A DNA stretch of 64,000 bases, taken from contig NZ_VWVM01000006.1 of the NCBI RefSeq assembly GCF_008632075.1, positions 224,986 through 288,985 of the forward strand, read 5' to 3'. A program made the position numbers and the translations under genes. Shown here piece after piece: positions 18,395 through 27,573 of this stretch. This stretch comes from Candidatus Pantoea gossypiicola (GTDB taxonomy: Bacteria; Pseudomonadota; Gammaproteobacteria; Enterobacterales; Enterobacteriaceae). Each line of letters opens with the position of its first letter. Positions within the stretch are counted from its first letter, which is position 1. The notes under the pieces were generated by a model. That model ran no database searches. It had not been told where the DNA came from and saw only the letters and a program-made list of their open reading frames with translations.

Positions 18395-19051
18395 TCATCG
18401 CGCCCAGTGATAAACCTGCCAGCCGCGGTTTAGAGCTTCCTGATGCAGTTGTTCATCAGGGTTGATAACGTGGGCATGATCGGCCTGCTTCAGCAGTGGC
18501 AGGTCGTTCATGGAATCGCTGTAGGCCCAGGTACGGTTAAAGTTCTCCTCCTGCTGCAGCGCTTTCCAGTCACCCAGGCGGGTCACTTTGCCCTCTTTGT
18601 AGGTCATGGTGCCGTAGGTGTTGCCGCTGTAGCGTTCATCCACGATCTCAACGCCAATCGCCAGCGCGCCGCAGGCACCCAGCTTCTCAGCAATCGGCAC
18701 CACCAGATGTTCGCCACTGGCAGAGATGATCATCACTCTGTCACCGCGTGTCCGGTGCCACTCAATGCGCTCGCGCGCTGCAGGATAAACGCGCGGCATG
18801 ATGTCACGGTGAATGAAGCGGCGCACCCAGCCTTCAACGGTCAGTGTTGCCATGCCTGCCAGAGGGGAGAGTGTTTTATTCATATACTCTTCAATCGACA
18901 GCGTACCGGCGTAGTACTGGTTCATTAATGCCTGTTCCTGATCAATCAGTTCGCTGGGGGCAAATCCCTGTGATACCAGCCAGCGCAGCCACAGGCTGGT
19001 GCTGTCTTCACAAATCAGTGTTTCATCAAGATCAAAAAGGGCTAAGTCCAT
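18395..19051 (-). CDS. HAD-superfamily (IB) phosphatase, SerB-like
   Basis: This 218-residue cytoplasmic hydrolase has all HAD motifs: nucleophile Asp7 and acid Asp9 in LFDLDETLICED, motif II Ser in MIISASGEHLV, a lysine in the GKVTRLGDW region, and acidic motif YSDSMNDLPLL. The helical cap between residues 20 and 90 fits subclass IB (phosphoserine phosphatase/HisB-like). The substrate is not identifiable. ATG at 19051 is chosen because TCTCCTC (reverse of a GAGGAGA ribosome site) lies just upstream and the nucleophile sits at the expected distance from the N-terminus. It is convergent with yliI and divergent from dacC. E. coli has other genes (gstB/yliJ) at this place. Confidence 0.85.
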   Translation of the reverse strand: MDLALFDLDETLICEDSTSLWLRWLVSQGFAPSELIDQEQALMNQYYAGTLSIEEYMNKTLSPLAGMATLTVEGWVRRFIHRDIMPRVYPAARERIEWHRTRGDRVMIISASGEHLVVPIAEKLGACGALAIGVEIVDERYSGNTYGTMTYKEGKVTRLGDWKALQQEENFNRTWAYSDSMNDLPLLKQADHAHVINPDEQLHQEALNRGWQVYHWAR

Positions 19052-19323
19052 GGTCGGTCTCCTCGGCTGACTGGCTTTCAGGTTAGCCGATAATTGTGAC
19101 GGGCTTAACTCTTCTGCGAAAAATCGGAATTTCACGCAATTCAGAAAGTGACAGGCGCGGGAAAAAGCGGCACGTGCGCGGCGTTTATGCCAGGGTTACT
19201 CTACTAAACTCTAAAAAACTTTACGATTCGACGGTTTTTTTCGCTGCCGGCAACGGTTAGCGTTTGAGTGAGAATTTTCTGCCCCTGGAATTTCGATTTA
19301 ACAAGGACAATTCGGCCAAGCCC

Positions 19324-20526
19324 ATGACAAACACTCGTTTCACATCTCGCCTGCGGCACCTCGTTGCCACCTCATTACTGATTATCGCCCCCATCAGCGC
19401 TTTTGCTGAACAGGCTCCCGCTGCGCCTGGCATTGATGCTAAAGCATGGATTCTGATCGATTATGCCAGCGGCAAAGTGTTAACCGAATCCAGCGCCGAT
19501 CAGCGTCTTGATCCTGCCAGTCTGACCAAGATGATGACCAGCTACGTGGTCGGTCAGGCGATTAAAGCGGGCAAAATTAAACCGGATGACCTGGTCACCG
19601 TGGGACAGGATGCCTGGGCCACCGGCAATCCGAAGCTGCGTGGCTCTTCGCTGATGTTCCTCAAGCCGGGCGATCGGATACCGGTTCATGAGCTGAATAA
19701 AGGGATTGTGATCCAGTCCGGTAATGACGCCTGTATAGCGCTGGCAGATTATGTGGCGGGCAGTCAGGACTCGTTTATCGGCCTGATGAACAACTATGTA
19801 AAGGCGCTGGGACTCCAGAATACCCACTTTATGACGGTGCATGGTCTGGATGCTGAAGGGCAGTACAGCACCGCGCGGGATATGGCGCTGATTGCTCAGG
19901 CGCTGATCCGCGATGTGCCAGAAGAGTACGCACTGAATAAAGAGAAAGAGTTCACCTTCAACAATATTCGCCAGATTAACCGCAACCGTCTGTTGTGGAG
20001 CACCAACCTTAAGGTGGATGGCGTTAAAACCGGTCACACCTCCGGAGCGGGCAATAACCTGGTGGCTTCCGCGACCGAAGGCGATATGCGCCTGATCTCG
20101 GTAGTGCTCGGCACCGCCAGCGATGCCATACGTTTCCGCGAAAGTGAAAAGCTGCTGACATGGGGCTTCCGTTTCTTTGAAACGGTGACGCCGATTAAGG
20201 CGGATGCACCTTTTGCGCAGCAGCGGGTCTGGTTTGGTGATAAGAGCCAGGTGAATCTCGGGGTAGCGAAAGATGCGGCGCTGACCATCCCGAAAGGGCA
20301 GATGAAGAACCTGAAGGCGAGTTTTAAACTGACCACACCTCAGCTGGAAGCACCGCTGAAGAAGAATCAGGTAGTGGGCACTATCGATTTTCAGCTGGAT
20401 GGCAAAACTATTGAGCAGCGTCCGCTGGTGGTGCTGCAGGATGTGCCGGAAGGCGGCTTCTTCAGCCGGATGATTGACTTCGTAATGATGAAGTTTAACG
20501 GCTGGTTCGGGAAGTGGTTGTCGTAA
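19324..20526 (+). CDS. dacC: D-alanyl-D-alanine carboxypeptidase DacC (PBP6)
   Basis: This penicillin-binding protein trims the terminal D-Ala from peptidoglycan pentapeptides on the periplasmic face of the inner membrane. The 400-residue precursor matches E. coli DacC in length. It has a cleavable signal (ISAFAEQA), active-site SLTK with Ser66, SGN in IQSGNDAC, and KTG in [12 protein letters not shown]. The C-terminal beta domain ends in an amphipathic anchor ([18 protein letters not shown]). ATG 19324 is preferred to the GTG/TTG-like codons upstream, which would add residues before the signal. The ybjG gene downstream is on the other strand. Confidence 0.95.
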   Translation: MTNTRFTSRLRHLVATSLLIIAPISAFAEQAPAAPGIDAKAWILIDYASGKVLTESSADQRLDPASLTKMMTSYVVGQAIKAGKIKPDDLVTVGQDAWATGNPKLRGSSLMFLKPGDRIPVHELNKGIVIQSGNDACIALADYVAGSQDSFIGLMNNYVKALGLQNTHFMTVHGLDAEGQYSTARDMALIAQALIRDVPEEYALNKEKEFTFNNIRQINRNRLLWSTNLKVDGVKTGHTSGAGNNLVASATEGDMRLISVVLGTASDAIRFRESEKLLTWGFRFFETVTPIKADAPFAQQRVWFGDKSQVNLGVAKDAALTIPKGQMKNLKASFKLTTPQLEAPLKKNQVVGTIDFQLDGKTIEQRPLVVLQDVPEGGFFSRMIDFVMMKFNGWFGKWLS

Positions 20527-20531
20527 GTGAG

Positions 20532-20553
20532 CAGGGACGCTGATCCGTCCCTG
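20532..20553 (+). terminator. Hairpin after dacC, possible terminator
   Basis: The perfect 8-bp stem CAGGGACG/CGTCCCTG has a 6-nt loop and lies 6 bases after the dacC stop. No T run follows, so termination strength is uncertain. Confidence 0.45.
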
Positions 20554-20608
20554 AGACGAGTGCTGTTTCCAAATCAGAATCCAGCAGCAACGCTTTAGCT
20601 CAGCGCGC

Positions 20609-20740
20609 TGGGAACTGGGTCAGAAGAGGAAAGCGTCCCGCGCCATGGACGGCGCGGGTCGAGCGTGCCATGGATGGCGGTTTTTGCGTCTTTCCGATCT
20701 GACCCTGTTCCCTGCGCAGGTTCGATCTCACCGCCAGTTG
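20609..20740. repeat. Dispersed intergenic repeat with inverted arms, copy 3
   Basis: The left arm 20609-20635 (TGGGAACTGGGTCAGAAGAG...) is an imperfect inverse of 20686-20713 (...TTTCCGATCTGACCCTGTTC). Inside are the stem CCCGCGCC/GGCGCGGG and the palindrome GCCATGGATGGC. The part 20661-20693, read on the reverse strand, matches 5695-5727 at 30 of 33 bases. The right arm and its tail (GATCTCACC) match the copies at 5611 and 6065. Confidence 0.75.
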
Positions 20741-20784
20741 AAGCAGATTCCAGACAATTAAGGAGACGCAACCGCACCCCGTCC

Positions 20785-21390
20785 TTAATTCTGCGTCCAG
20801 CCCTTACGAATCGGCAGGGCAAACAGCGCCCGATAGAGCGGGTTGATCACCGCCAGCATCCGCTCGCCATAGAACTGCCACGCCAGATGTGACGCCAGAC
20901 AGCTCAGCAGACCCACCAGGAACCCGCCCAGCATATCCATTGGCCAGTGAACACCCAGATAAACCCGCGACCAGGCGATGGCACAACCCGCCATCATCAG
21001 TACCACACCCGACCAGAGGCGATGCCAGAAAATAAATGCCAGAGCAAAGGTGAATATTGTCGTGCCGTGATCGCTGGGATAGGAGTCATCGGCGGCGTGA
21101 GGCAGGAACTGATAACCGTAGCCAATGGCGAAAGGGCGGGGATGCGGCAGCAGGTGGCCCACACACCAGGAGATCGCCAGCGCATAGATCAGCGCCATAC
21201 CGGTTTTCAGTACCAGCGCCCGCTGCGAAGAGACCTGATCGCGCGGTCCCCAGAGCCACATCGCCACAATTAACAGCGGCACGATGGCGATCAAATCTCT
21301 GGCAATAAAGGTCGCCAGTTGCAGCAACCAGGCAGGTGACGCCGGTGTGGCATTGATGGCAGTAAACAGTGCGTGGTTCAGCTCTTCCAT
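20785..21390 (-). CDS. ybjG: Undecaprenyl-diphosphatase YbjG (PAP2 family)
   Basis: YbjG dephosphorylates undecaprenyl pyrophosphate to recycle the lipid carrier for cell-wall synthesis. The 201-residue protein has about five membrane helices and the PAP2 phosphatase signature: LPHPRPF, PSDHGT, and SRVYLGVHWPMD, which carries the catalytic histidine and aspartate. The gene is alone on the reverse strand, between dacC and ybjL, where E. coli has deoR on one side and mdfA on the other; neither is present here. Confidence 0.92.
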   Translation of the reverse strand: MEELNHALFTAINATPASPAWLLQLATFIARDLIAIVPLLIVAMWLWGPRDQVSSQRALVLKTGMALIYALAISWCVGHLLPHPRPFAIGYGYQFLPHAADDSYPSDHGTTIFTFALAFIFWHRLWSGVVLMMAGCAIAWSRVYLGVHWPMDMLGGFLVGLLSCLASHLAWQFYGERMLAVINPLYRALFALPIRKGWTQN

Positions 21391-21670
21391 TTCGGGATAA
21401 ATTCCTCAGCAGACAGGCCGGTCATCAGCGTCAGGCAACATCCAGTCACCCAGGCCCGATAACAGCGGCAAATAAACGTTCAGCGACAGCGCGCCTGACC
21501 AATCAATCAGCACAATTTGCTAACTTATCAGCGCGCTATCCTGCTTTTTGTCGGGCTAATCGTCTATAGAAAGGCTCTTAATCTCATAATGAGTTGCACA
21601 ACTGTTTAAGTTTTATGACGGTTTGAGAGGTGATTACGGAGTGGAAGCGCGGGATGGGACGAAAAAGGCA
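21391..21670. other. Intergenic region between ybjG and ybjL terminator
   Basis: No reading frame was accepted. It should hold the ybjG promoter. No repeat or RNA gene was recognised. Confidence 0.4.
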
Positions 21671-21704
21671 TAAAAAAACCCGCCGGGAAAAAGACCAGCG
21701 GGCT
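21671..21704 (-). terminator. Terminator of ybjL
   Basis: Read on the reverse strand, the stem AGCCCGCTGG/CCGGCGGGTT (with G-T pairs) is followed by a run of seven T. It lies about 90 bases after the ybjL stop. Confidence 0.7.
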
Positions 21705-21791
21705 CCACAATTTGGGGATTTCAAAGAAAAGCAGTGGCACTTATTATGACTATCGCTTAACAATAAAGTTCTGGACGTCAGCAAAAAAATT

Positions 21792-23480
21792 TTATAGGGG
21801 CAGTATCGGCCAGATAATCACAATCAGCGTCCCCGCCAGCGTCAGTAACACGTTGGCGATCGCATAGGTTCCGGCATAGCCCAGCGCCGGAATATTACTG
21901 CGTGCGGTATCACTGATGATCTCCATGGCTGGTGCGCAGGTTCGCGCGCCCATGATGGCCCCAAATAGCAGGGCGCGGTTCATTCGCAACACATAGGCTC
22001 CAAACAGATAGCAGATGATCACCGGAATCAGGCTGACCAGCAGACCGCACAGCAGCATCAGCGCACCGTCGCTGCTCAGGCCGTGATTAATTCCGCTGCC
22101 GGCGCTTAATCCTACACCCGCCATAAATACCATCAGGCCGAACTCTTTCACCATGGTAAGCGCGCCCTGCGGAATATAGCCAAAGGTCGGATGGTTGGCG
22201 CGCAGGAAGCCAAGCATGATACCGGCGAACAGCAGACCCGCCGCGTTCCCGATACCAAAACTGAAATTGCTGAACTGGAAGGTGATCAGACCAATCATCA
22301 GACCCACGATAAAGAAGGCGCAGAAGGCCAGAAGATCGGTCATCTGACTGTGAATCGCGATAAAGCCGATACGATCTGCCACGCTTTTCACCCGTCGCGC
22401 CTCGCCGCTGACCTGCAACACATCACCTTTATTGAGCATGATGCTGTCGTCGATCGGCATCTCGATCTGACTGCGTATTACGCGGTTCAGGAAGCAGCCG
22501 TGATCGGTAAGGTTTAACTTGCTGAGGCGTTTGTTTACTGCGTTATGGTTTTTCACCACGATCTCTTCGGTGACGATGCGCATATCCAGCAGGTCGCGGT
22601 CAAACACCTCTTTACCGTTACGGAAACTGGGATCGAGCCGGGCGTGTGCGTCGGGATAGCCGACCAGCGAGATATCATCACCCAGTTGTAACACCGCATC
22701 CCCATCGGGACTGGCGAGAATACCGTTACGGCGGATACGCTCAATGTAGCAACCTGTCTGACGATAGATACCCAGCTCGCGCAGGTTTTTGCCGTCGCTC
22801 CACGCCACCAGTTCCGGGCCCACGCGATAGGCGCGGATCACCGGCAGAAAGACTTTACGCTGGCTGTCCGCATCCAGACCGCGCTCGCGGGCGATCTGCT
22901 GGGCGCTGGTGGGCAGATCCTGGTGTTGCAGGCGGGGCAGGTAACGGGCACCAAAAATCAGGCTGACCAGTCCAATCAGGTAGGTCACGGCATAACCGAG
23001 GCTCAGCTGATCCTGCATCAATCCAAGCTGCTTGGAATCGCTGATGCTTTGCCGCAGAGTATCACCCGCTCCGACCAGCACCGGTGTTGAGGTCATCGAC
23101 CCGGCCAGCATGCCTGCGGTGAGACCAATATCCCAGCCAAAGAGTTTTCCCAGCCCCAGTGCCAGCAACAACGCGCTGACCACCATCACGATGGCGAGCA
23201 TGAAATAGTTTTTGCCGTCGCGAAAGAAAATAGAAAAAAAGTTGGGACCCGCTTCAACACCAACACAAAAAATAAACAGCATAAAGCCCAGACTTAATGC
23301 ATCGGTATTGATCGCGAAGTGCTGCTGCCCTAATAAGAGCGAAACCACTAATACGCCAATCGAATTTCCCAGCTGAACCGAGCCAAGACGCAACTTGCCC
23401 AGACAGAGGCCGAGCGCTAAAACGACAAATAATAACAAAATGTCATTTCCGCTTAACAATCCTGCGACGTTAATATTCAC
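21792..23480 (-). CDS. ybjL: Putative AspT/YidE-family transporter YbjL
   Basis: This 562-residue inner-membrane protein belongs to the aspartate:alanine exchanger superfamily (AspT, YidE, YbjL). It has two blocks of about five or six helices flanking two central cytosolic RCK_C/TrkA-C domains (about residues 200-370). The first block has the motif [19 protein letters not shown], and the second mirrors it with [16 protein letters not shown], the inverted-repeat halves expected for this fold. Reported E. coli work implicates YbjL in glutamate efflux; the physiological substrate here is unknown. It stands alone on the reverse strand, divergent from ybjM, with its own terminator. Confidence 0.92.
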   Translation of the reverse strand: MNINVAGLLSGNDILLLFVVLALGLCLGKLRLGSVQLGNSIGVLVVSLLLGQQHFAINTDALSLGFMLFIFCVGVEAGPNFFSIFFRDGKNYFMLAIVMVVSALLLALGLGKLFGWDIGLTAGMLAGSMTSTPVLVGAGDTLRQSISDSKQLGLMQDQLSLGYAVTYLIGLVSLIFGARYLPRLQHQDLPTSAQQIARERGLDADSQRKVFLPVIRAYRVGPELVAWSDGKNLRELGIYRQTGCYIERIRRNGILASPDGDAVLQLGDDISLVGYPDAHARLDPSFRNGKEVFDRDLLDMRIVTEEIVVKNHNAVNKRLSKLNLTDHGCFLNRVIRSQIEMPIDDSIMLNKGDVLQVSGEARRVKSVADRIGFIAIHSQMTDLLAFCAFFIVGLMIGLITFQFSNFSFGIGNAAGLLFAGIMLGFLRANHPTFGYIPQGALTMVKEFGLMVFMAGVGLSAGSGINHGLSSDGALMLLCGLLVSLIPVIICYLFGAYVLRMNRALLFGAIMGARTCAPAMEIISDTARSNIPALGYAGTYAIANVLLTLAGTLIVIIWPILPL

Positions 23481-23738
23481 TGTTTAACTTCTTGTTTACG
23501 TGTAACCTGTTGAAGAGTGGCCTGTTTTTCGCTATCGTGAGCAGGCCGTTGAGGTGCTGTTGTATCAACACTGCAAATGGAACCGGTATCGCGGCGCTAT
23601 TCTAATCACAAATATCTTTCACAGCCATTGGCTGTTTTCATTCGTTACCACAGCGAACTGTTTCTTTTTATTTCCACCAGAACGCATCAGGGATATCAGC
23701 AGGTTATTGTCGGGGTTACTTTTAATCAGTGGGGTGGT

Positions 23739-24104
23739 ATGCCGCAGCGTTCTTATCTCTGGACTACCCGCCTGTGCGGCGTGGTGTTGTACAGTCTGGT
23801 GTTTGTTTTTACCTGTCATTTCTGGCAGGTCGGTCCCGGCCCGCTCCGTGGTCAGCCCGAATTACTGCTCTTTATGTTGCCCGGTATTGTAATGGCATTG
23901 ATGCAGGTGGAAAGCCCGTTAAAAAGCACGCTGCTGATGGGACTCTGGGGAACGTTGCTGGCAGCACTTCTGCTCAATAACAGCCTGTTTATTCACAGCA
24001 GCGGACTGTTTGCCATCGCATGGAGTCTCAGCGCGCTGTTCTGGGCAGGCTGTGGGGCATTGCTGGTACGATTGATGCAGATCGTGATGGCGTCGCTCAA
24101 CTAA
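23739..24104 (+). CDS. ybjM: Inner-membrane protein YbjM
   Basis: This 121-residue hydrophobic protein has about four membrane helices; function is unknown. The position (between divergent ybjL and convergent grxA) and the length (E. coli YbjM 125 aa) support the name, since sequence conservation of this family is low. The ATG at 23739 follows a purine-rich GGGGTGGT. A longer in-frame start at 23577 would add a 54-residue segment without conserved character. The gene shares a bidirectional terminator with grxA. Confidence 0.75.
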   Translation: MPQRSYLWTTRLCGVVLYSLVFVFTCHFWQVGPGPLRGQPELLLFMLPGIVMALMQVESPLKSTLLMGLWGTLLAALLLNNSLFIHSSGLFAIAWSLSALFWAGCGALLVRLMQIVMASLN

Positions 24105-24138
24105 ACGGTGCCGGATGGCTGGCGTCAGCCAGAGAGCA

Positions 24139-24176
24139 AAAAGGCGAGACAGGAAAACCCTGCCTCGCCTTTTTTA
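24139..24176. terminator. Bidirectional terminator between ybjM and grxA
   Basis: The long stem AAGGCGAG...CAGG / CCTG...CTCGCCTT has A on its left and six T on its right. It serves the convergent genes ybjM (+) and grxA (-). Confidence 0.85.
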
Positions 24177-24192
24177 TTCCGGTTATCTGCGC

Positions 24193-24456
24193 TTACGCGA
24201 CAAATCCCAGATTCTCTTTGGTCCAGGCCGCAAACTCGGTGTAGCCACCGATATGTTTTTCGTCCACGAAAATCTGCGGCACGGTGCTGACCGGTTTACC
24301 GGCGCTGGCTTCCAGATCGGCTTTAGTAATGCCTTCTGCATTAATATCGACATACTGATAGCTAAAATCATCGCGCTCCGCGGTCAGCTTGTCGGCCAGT
24401 TCATGGGCTCGGACACAGTAGGGACAGCCCGGACGACCAAAAATAACAGCAATCAT
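24193..24456 (-). CDS. grxA: Glutaredoxin 1
   Basis: This 87-residue cytoplasmic thiol-disulfide oxidoreductase uses glutathione to reduce ribonucleotide reductase and other targets. The redox centre is Cys11-Pro-Tyr-Cys14, followed by the cis-Pro segment STVPQIFVDEKHIGGY that contacts glutathione. Length and sequence fit E. coli Grx1. AAGGAG precedes the start. The predicted promoter (24490-24518) is overlapped by a long palindrome. In E. coli OxyR activates this gene; no clear OxyR site could be assigned here. Confidence 0.96.
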   Translation of the reverse strand: MIAVIFGRPGCPYCVRAHELADKLTAERDDFSYQYVDINAEGITKADLEASAGKPVSTVPQIFVDEKHIGGYTEFAAWTKENLGFVA

Positions 24457-24477
24457 TGATAACTCCTTGCAGCGACT

Positions 24478-24501
24478 ATTATGTGATGTGTATCACATAA
24501 T
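24478..24501. promoter_or_regulatory. CRP-like palindrome overlapping the grxA promoter
   Basis: The 9-base arms ATTATGTGA and TCACATAAT are perfectly complementary with six bases between, so the core TGTGA-N6-TCACA is a full CRP consensus. It covers the predicted -10 of grxA and lies about 210 bases upstream of ybjC. The identity of the bound factor is inferred. Confidence 0.6.
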
Positions 24502-24518
24502 CAAACAGAGAATGGCAA
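24490..24518 (-). promoter_or_regulatory. Candidate grxA promoter
   Basis: On the reverse strand, TTGCCA (24513-24518) and TGATAC (24490-24495) are spaced by 17 bases and lie 34 bases before the grxA start codon. The -10 sits inside the CRP-like palindrome. Confidence 0.5.
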
Positions 24519-24710
24519 CCATCATGCCCGCTCGTATCGCTTAAGGAAAGCAGGATTTGCCTGTTAGTCTGATGCCCGCACGCTATTGCTGCCGTTCAGG
24601 AAGCGTCTGAAATAAGGGCTTTTTTGCGACGGCAGCCCGTGTAATCCGCGCAATTTTTGGGTTGTTGACCATAATTGACGCTCAGTAAGCCGCAAAGGCA
24701 GGAGGATGTG

Positions 24711-24962
24711 ATGCAGAGTGTGGCCAGATTACCCCGGTTTATCGTGGTGCTGGAGGCGGCGGGCGGCCTGTTAATTCTGGGGGCGCTACTGCTGATTAAC
24801 CACTGGCTGCCGCTGCCAGATCAGGCTGATGCCAGAACGCTGGCCATCCTGCTGTTCATCGCTGGTGTGGTGCTGATGCTGCCTGCTGCCTGGCTATTGA
24901 TGTGGCGCACCGCGAAAGCTATCGCGCCACAGCTGTTCAATCAGATTGATAAAAAAAGATAA
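24711..24962 (+). CDS. ybjC: Small membrane protein YbjC
   Basis: This 83-residue protein has two membrane helices (about 8-30 and 43-65, the second ending LMLPAAWLLMW) and a basic C-terminus. Function is unknown. It is placed by synteny as the first gene of the ybjC-nfsA-rimK-ybjN cluster, which in E. coli is induced by redox-cycling agents through SoxS. ATG 24711 follows GGAGGA. The nfsA start is 16 bases after its stop. Confidence 0.8.
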   Translation: MQSVARLPRFIVVLEAAGGLLILGALLLINHWLPLPDQADARTLAILLFIAGVVLMLPAAWLLMWRTAKAIAPQLFNQIDKKR

Positions 24963-24978
24963 TGTTGCTGGAGACTTT

Positions 24979-25701
24979 ATGACACCGACCATTGATTTAC
25001 TGTGCAGCCACCGTTCAATCCGCGCCTTTACTGACCAGCCGGTCAGTGAAGCCCAGCGTGAAGCGATTATTAATGCGGCGCAATCGGCGTCCACATCCAG
25101 CTTTTTACAGTGCTCTTCTATTATCCGTATCACTGACAAAGCGCTGCGTGACAAGCTGGTGACGCTGACCGGCGGACAGACGTGGGTCGCGGATGCGCCT
25201 GAATTCTGGGTTTTCTGCGCGGACTTTAATCGCCACCTGCAGATTTGCCCGGATGCGCAGCTGGGCCGTGCCGAGCAGTTGCTTCTGGGCTGCGTCGACA
25301 CCGCCCTGATGGGGCAGAACGCGATGGTAGCGGCGGAATCGCTGGATCTGGGTGGCGTCTTTATCGGCGGAATCCGTAACAGCATTGCGGAAGTGACCGA
25401 GCTGCTTGGCCTGCCGAAATTTGTGCTGCCGCTGTTTGGTTTCTGCCTGGGGCATCCGGCGTCAAAACCGGACGTTAAACCGCGCATGCCACACGCCATG
25501 CTGGTGCATGAAAACCGCTATCAGCCACTGGATAAAAGCGTGCTGGCCGAATACGATAGCCGCACAGAACTCTATTATCAGCAGCGCGACAGCAACCCGC
25601 GTAGCGAAACCTGGAGTGAGCTGATTCAGCGTCTGATCATTAAAGAAACGCGTCCGTTTATGCTCGATTATCTGCATCAGCAGGGCTGGGCTACGCGTTA
25701 A
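24979..25701 (+). CDS. nfsA: Oxygen-insensitive NADPH nitroreductase NfsA
   Basis: This FMN-dependent homodimeric reductase uses NADPH to reduce nitroaromatics and quinones. The 240 residues equal the E. coli length. Flavin-binding features are the N-terminal HRSIRAFTD and the central [22 protein letters not shown]; the C-terminal [12 protein letters not shown] closes the fold. ATG 24979 was chosen over a longer in-frame ATG that would overlap ybjC. The gene is followed by rimK after 20 bases. Confidence 0.95.
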   Translation: MTPTIDLLCSHRSIRAFTDQPVSEAQREAIINAAQSASTSSFLQCSSIIRITDKALRDKLVTLTGGQTWVADAPEFWVFCADFNRHLQICPDAQLGRAEQLLLGCVDTALMGQNAMVAAESLDLGGVFIGGIRNSIAEVTELLGLPKFVLPLFGFCLGHPASKPDVKPRMPHAMLVHENRYQPLDKSVLAEYDSRTELYYQQRDSNPRSETWSELIQRLIIKETRPFMLDYLHQQGWATR

Positions 25702-25721
25702 CCCACAAAGGGAGAGCTGCG

Positions 25722-26624
25722 ATGAAGATAGCCATCCTGTCGCGCGATGGGACGCTCTACTCCAGTCGGCGATTGCGTGACGAGGCCGCCGCACGCGGTC
25801 ACGAGGTGCAAATCATCGATCCGCTCTCCTGCTATATGAATATCAATCCCGCCTCACCCGCGGTTCACTATTGTGGTGAACCGCTGGGCCCTTTCGACGC
25901 GGTTATTCCGCGCATCGGCAATGCCATTACCTTTTACGGTGCGGCGGTGCTGCGACAGTTTGAAATGTGTGGCAGCTATCCGCTGAATGAGTCCGCCGCC
26001 ATTACCCGCACCCGGGACAAATTACGCTCGCTGCAACTGCTGGCACGGGAAGGCATCGACATGCCTGTGACCGGCTTTGCCTCCTCACCCGATGACACTG
26101 ACGATCTGATCGCCATGGTGGGCGGCGCGCCGCTGGTGGTTAAGCTGGTGGAAGGGACGCAGGGCATTGGCGTCGTGCTGGCGGAAACACGGCAGGCGGC
26201 AGAGAGCGTCATTGATGCCTTCCGCGGCCTGAATGCGCATATTCTGGTGCAGGAGTTTATTAAAGAAGCCGAAGGGCGTGATATTCGCTGCCTGGTGATT
26301 GGTGATCAGGTGGTGGCAGCGATTGAGCGGGTCGCGAAAGAGGGCGATTTCCGCTCTAATCTGCATCGCGGCGGCAAAGCCTGCCCGGTTGAGATTACCC
26401 CTCAGGAGCGGGAAATGGCGGTGAAAGCCGCCGCTACGCTTGGGCTGGAGGTTGCGGGTGTCGATATTCTGCGCGCCCATCGCGGTCCGCTGGTGATGGA
26501 AGTGAACGCCTCGCCCGGCCTGGAAGGCATTGAAACCAGCAGCGGCCTTAACATTGCCGCGCTGATGATTCAGCGGATTGAGCAGCAGGCCATCCCCGGG
26601 CTCCGTCCTAAAACCGCTGGCTGA
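25722..26624 (+). CDS. rimK: Ribosomal protein S6 glutamate ligase RimK
   Basis: This ATP-grasp ligase adds glutamates to the C-terminus of ribosomal protein S6. The 300-residue length equals that of the E. coli enzyme. ATP-grasp elements are [38 protein letters not shown], and the metal-binding [14 protein letters not shown]. Ribosome site GGAGAG lies 8 bases before ATG. It is part of the ybjC-nfsA-rimK-ybjN cluster; 87 bases separate it from ybjN, enough for a separate promoter. Confidence 0.95.
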   Translation: MKIAILSRDGTLYSSRRLRDEAAARGHEVQIIDPLSCYMNINPASPAVHYCGEPLGPFDAVIPRIGNAITFYGAAVLRQFEMCGSYPLNESAAITRTRDKLRSLQLLAREGIDMPVTGFASSPDDTDDLIAMVGGAPLVVKLVEGTQGIGVVLAETRQAAESVIDAFRGLNAHILVQEFIKEAEGRDIRCLVIGDQVVAAIERVAKEGDFRSNLHRGGKACPVEITPQEREMAVKAAATLGLEVAGVDILRAHRGPLVMEVNASPGLEGIETSSGLNIAALMIQRIEQQAIPGLRPKTAG

Positions 26625-26711
26625 CACGCGCTTTTCAGCAGTTTTCGTGGCATCGCCACGCATTTTTCCGTAAGCTAAGTCGCCTGTTTATCACCCCACT
26701 GGGATTTTACG

Positions 26712-27191
26712 ATGGATTCTCTTGTCGTTCCGGATATCGACCTGCTGCGTCGCTGGCTGGATCAGCAAAATATCACCTGGTTCGAATGCGATGCCTGTCA
26801 GGCACTTCATCTGCCGCACATGCAAAACTTCGATGGGGTGTTTGACGCCAAAATCGATCTGGTCGACAACGTCATTCTCTTTTCGGCGCTGGCTGAAGTG
26901 AAGCCGACGGCGCTGATTCCGCTGGTCGGCGATCTGTCGCAAATTAATGCCAGTTCACTGACGGTGAAAGCCTTTATCGACATTCAGGATGATAATCTGC
27001 CGAAGCTCATTGTCTGTCAGTCAATGACGACCACCGCCGGATTAACCTTTGGTCAGTTCTCACACTTTATGAAACAGAGTGAAGAGCAAATCTCCATGGT
27101 GATTCTGGAAGCCTTTGCCAATAATCTGCTGATTGTGGGTGAAGAAGAAGAGCACGTTCCGGTCTCCAGCGTGCATTCGGTGCTGCACTAG
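26712..27191 (+). CDS. ybjN: YbjN family protein
   Basis: This soluble protein of 159 residues (E. coli 158) is of the YbjN/type III chaperone-like fold. Features are WFECDACQALHLPHMQNFDG near the N-terminus and an acidic C-terminal segment GEEEEHVPVS. In E. coli and in Erwinia amylovora (AmyR) its level alters motility, exopolysaccharide and virulence-related traits; the molecular activity is not established. In a plant-associated Erwiniaceae this gene may therefore affect exopolysaccharide, which is inference. A strong terminator follows. Confidence 0.92.
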   Translation: MDSLVVPDIDLLRRWLDQQNITWFECDACQALHLPHMQNFDGVFDAKIDLVDNVILFSALAEVKPTALIPLVGDLSQINASSLTVKAFIDIQDDNLPKLIVCQSMTTTAGLTFGQFSHFMKQSEEQISMVILEAFANNLLIVGEEEEHVPVSSVHSVLH

Positions 27192-27211
27192 GCCGACCCC
27201 TTTACAGACTA

Positions 27212-27236
27212 AGCCGTCCCTGAGACGGCTTTTTTA
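27212..27236 (+). terminator. Terminator of ybjN
   Basis: The stem AGCCGTC/GACGGCT has loop CCTGA and is followed by TTTTTT, 20 bases after the stop. Confidence 0.9.
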
Positions 27237-27471
27237 TGCACGCCGCGTGCCGCCACCTTTTTTTATTCTGCATTTTGCCCTTTAATGCCAGATATCTGTC
27301 GTCGTTTATACCATCAAAGCCGAACCTCATAGCTCAAACATGCATAAAATATCGGTTTCAGGCGTTTTTTACGCTGGGGTCTGGTGCAGCCTGAGCAGGG
27401 GGGCTATGCTTGCGGGGCTGTAACAGGCGCGTAACTACGCTTCTGATATAGGATTTTGCTGGTAAACTCCC

Positions 27472-27489
27472 GCTGAATAATGATTCATT
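27472..27489. promoter_or_regulatory. Perfect ARG-box-like palindrome upstream of potF
   Basis: TGAATAATGATTCA (27474-27487) matches the ArgR half-sites TGAAT-N4-ATTCA exactly and lies 86 bases before the potF start. Only one good box was found, although ArgR usually uses two spaced by 3 bases. The remaining 27237-27471 shows no gene. Confidence 0.5.
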
Positions 27490-27573
27490 GTGTCACTGAC
27501 GTCCTGTACAGAACGCAATGCAGGGATCTCAGGTTTGCAGCGTTGTAATGACCCGCTCAGGAGGATGGAAAAC

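Noticed and set aside
24940..24990. Longer nfsA start at 24946
   Set aside because: It would overlap ybjC and lengthen the protein beyond the 240 residues of the E. coli enzyme; ATG 24979 fits.
27390..27425. Possible sigma-54 promoter upstream of potF
   Set aside because: GG-N10-GC spacings exist (in the GGGGGGCTATGCTTGC area), but the -24 element does not match TGGCAC well. Chance in G-rich DNA is likely.
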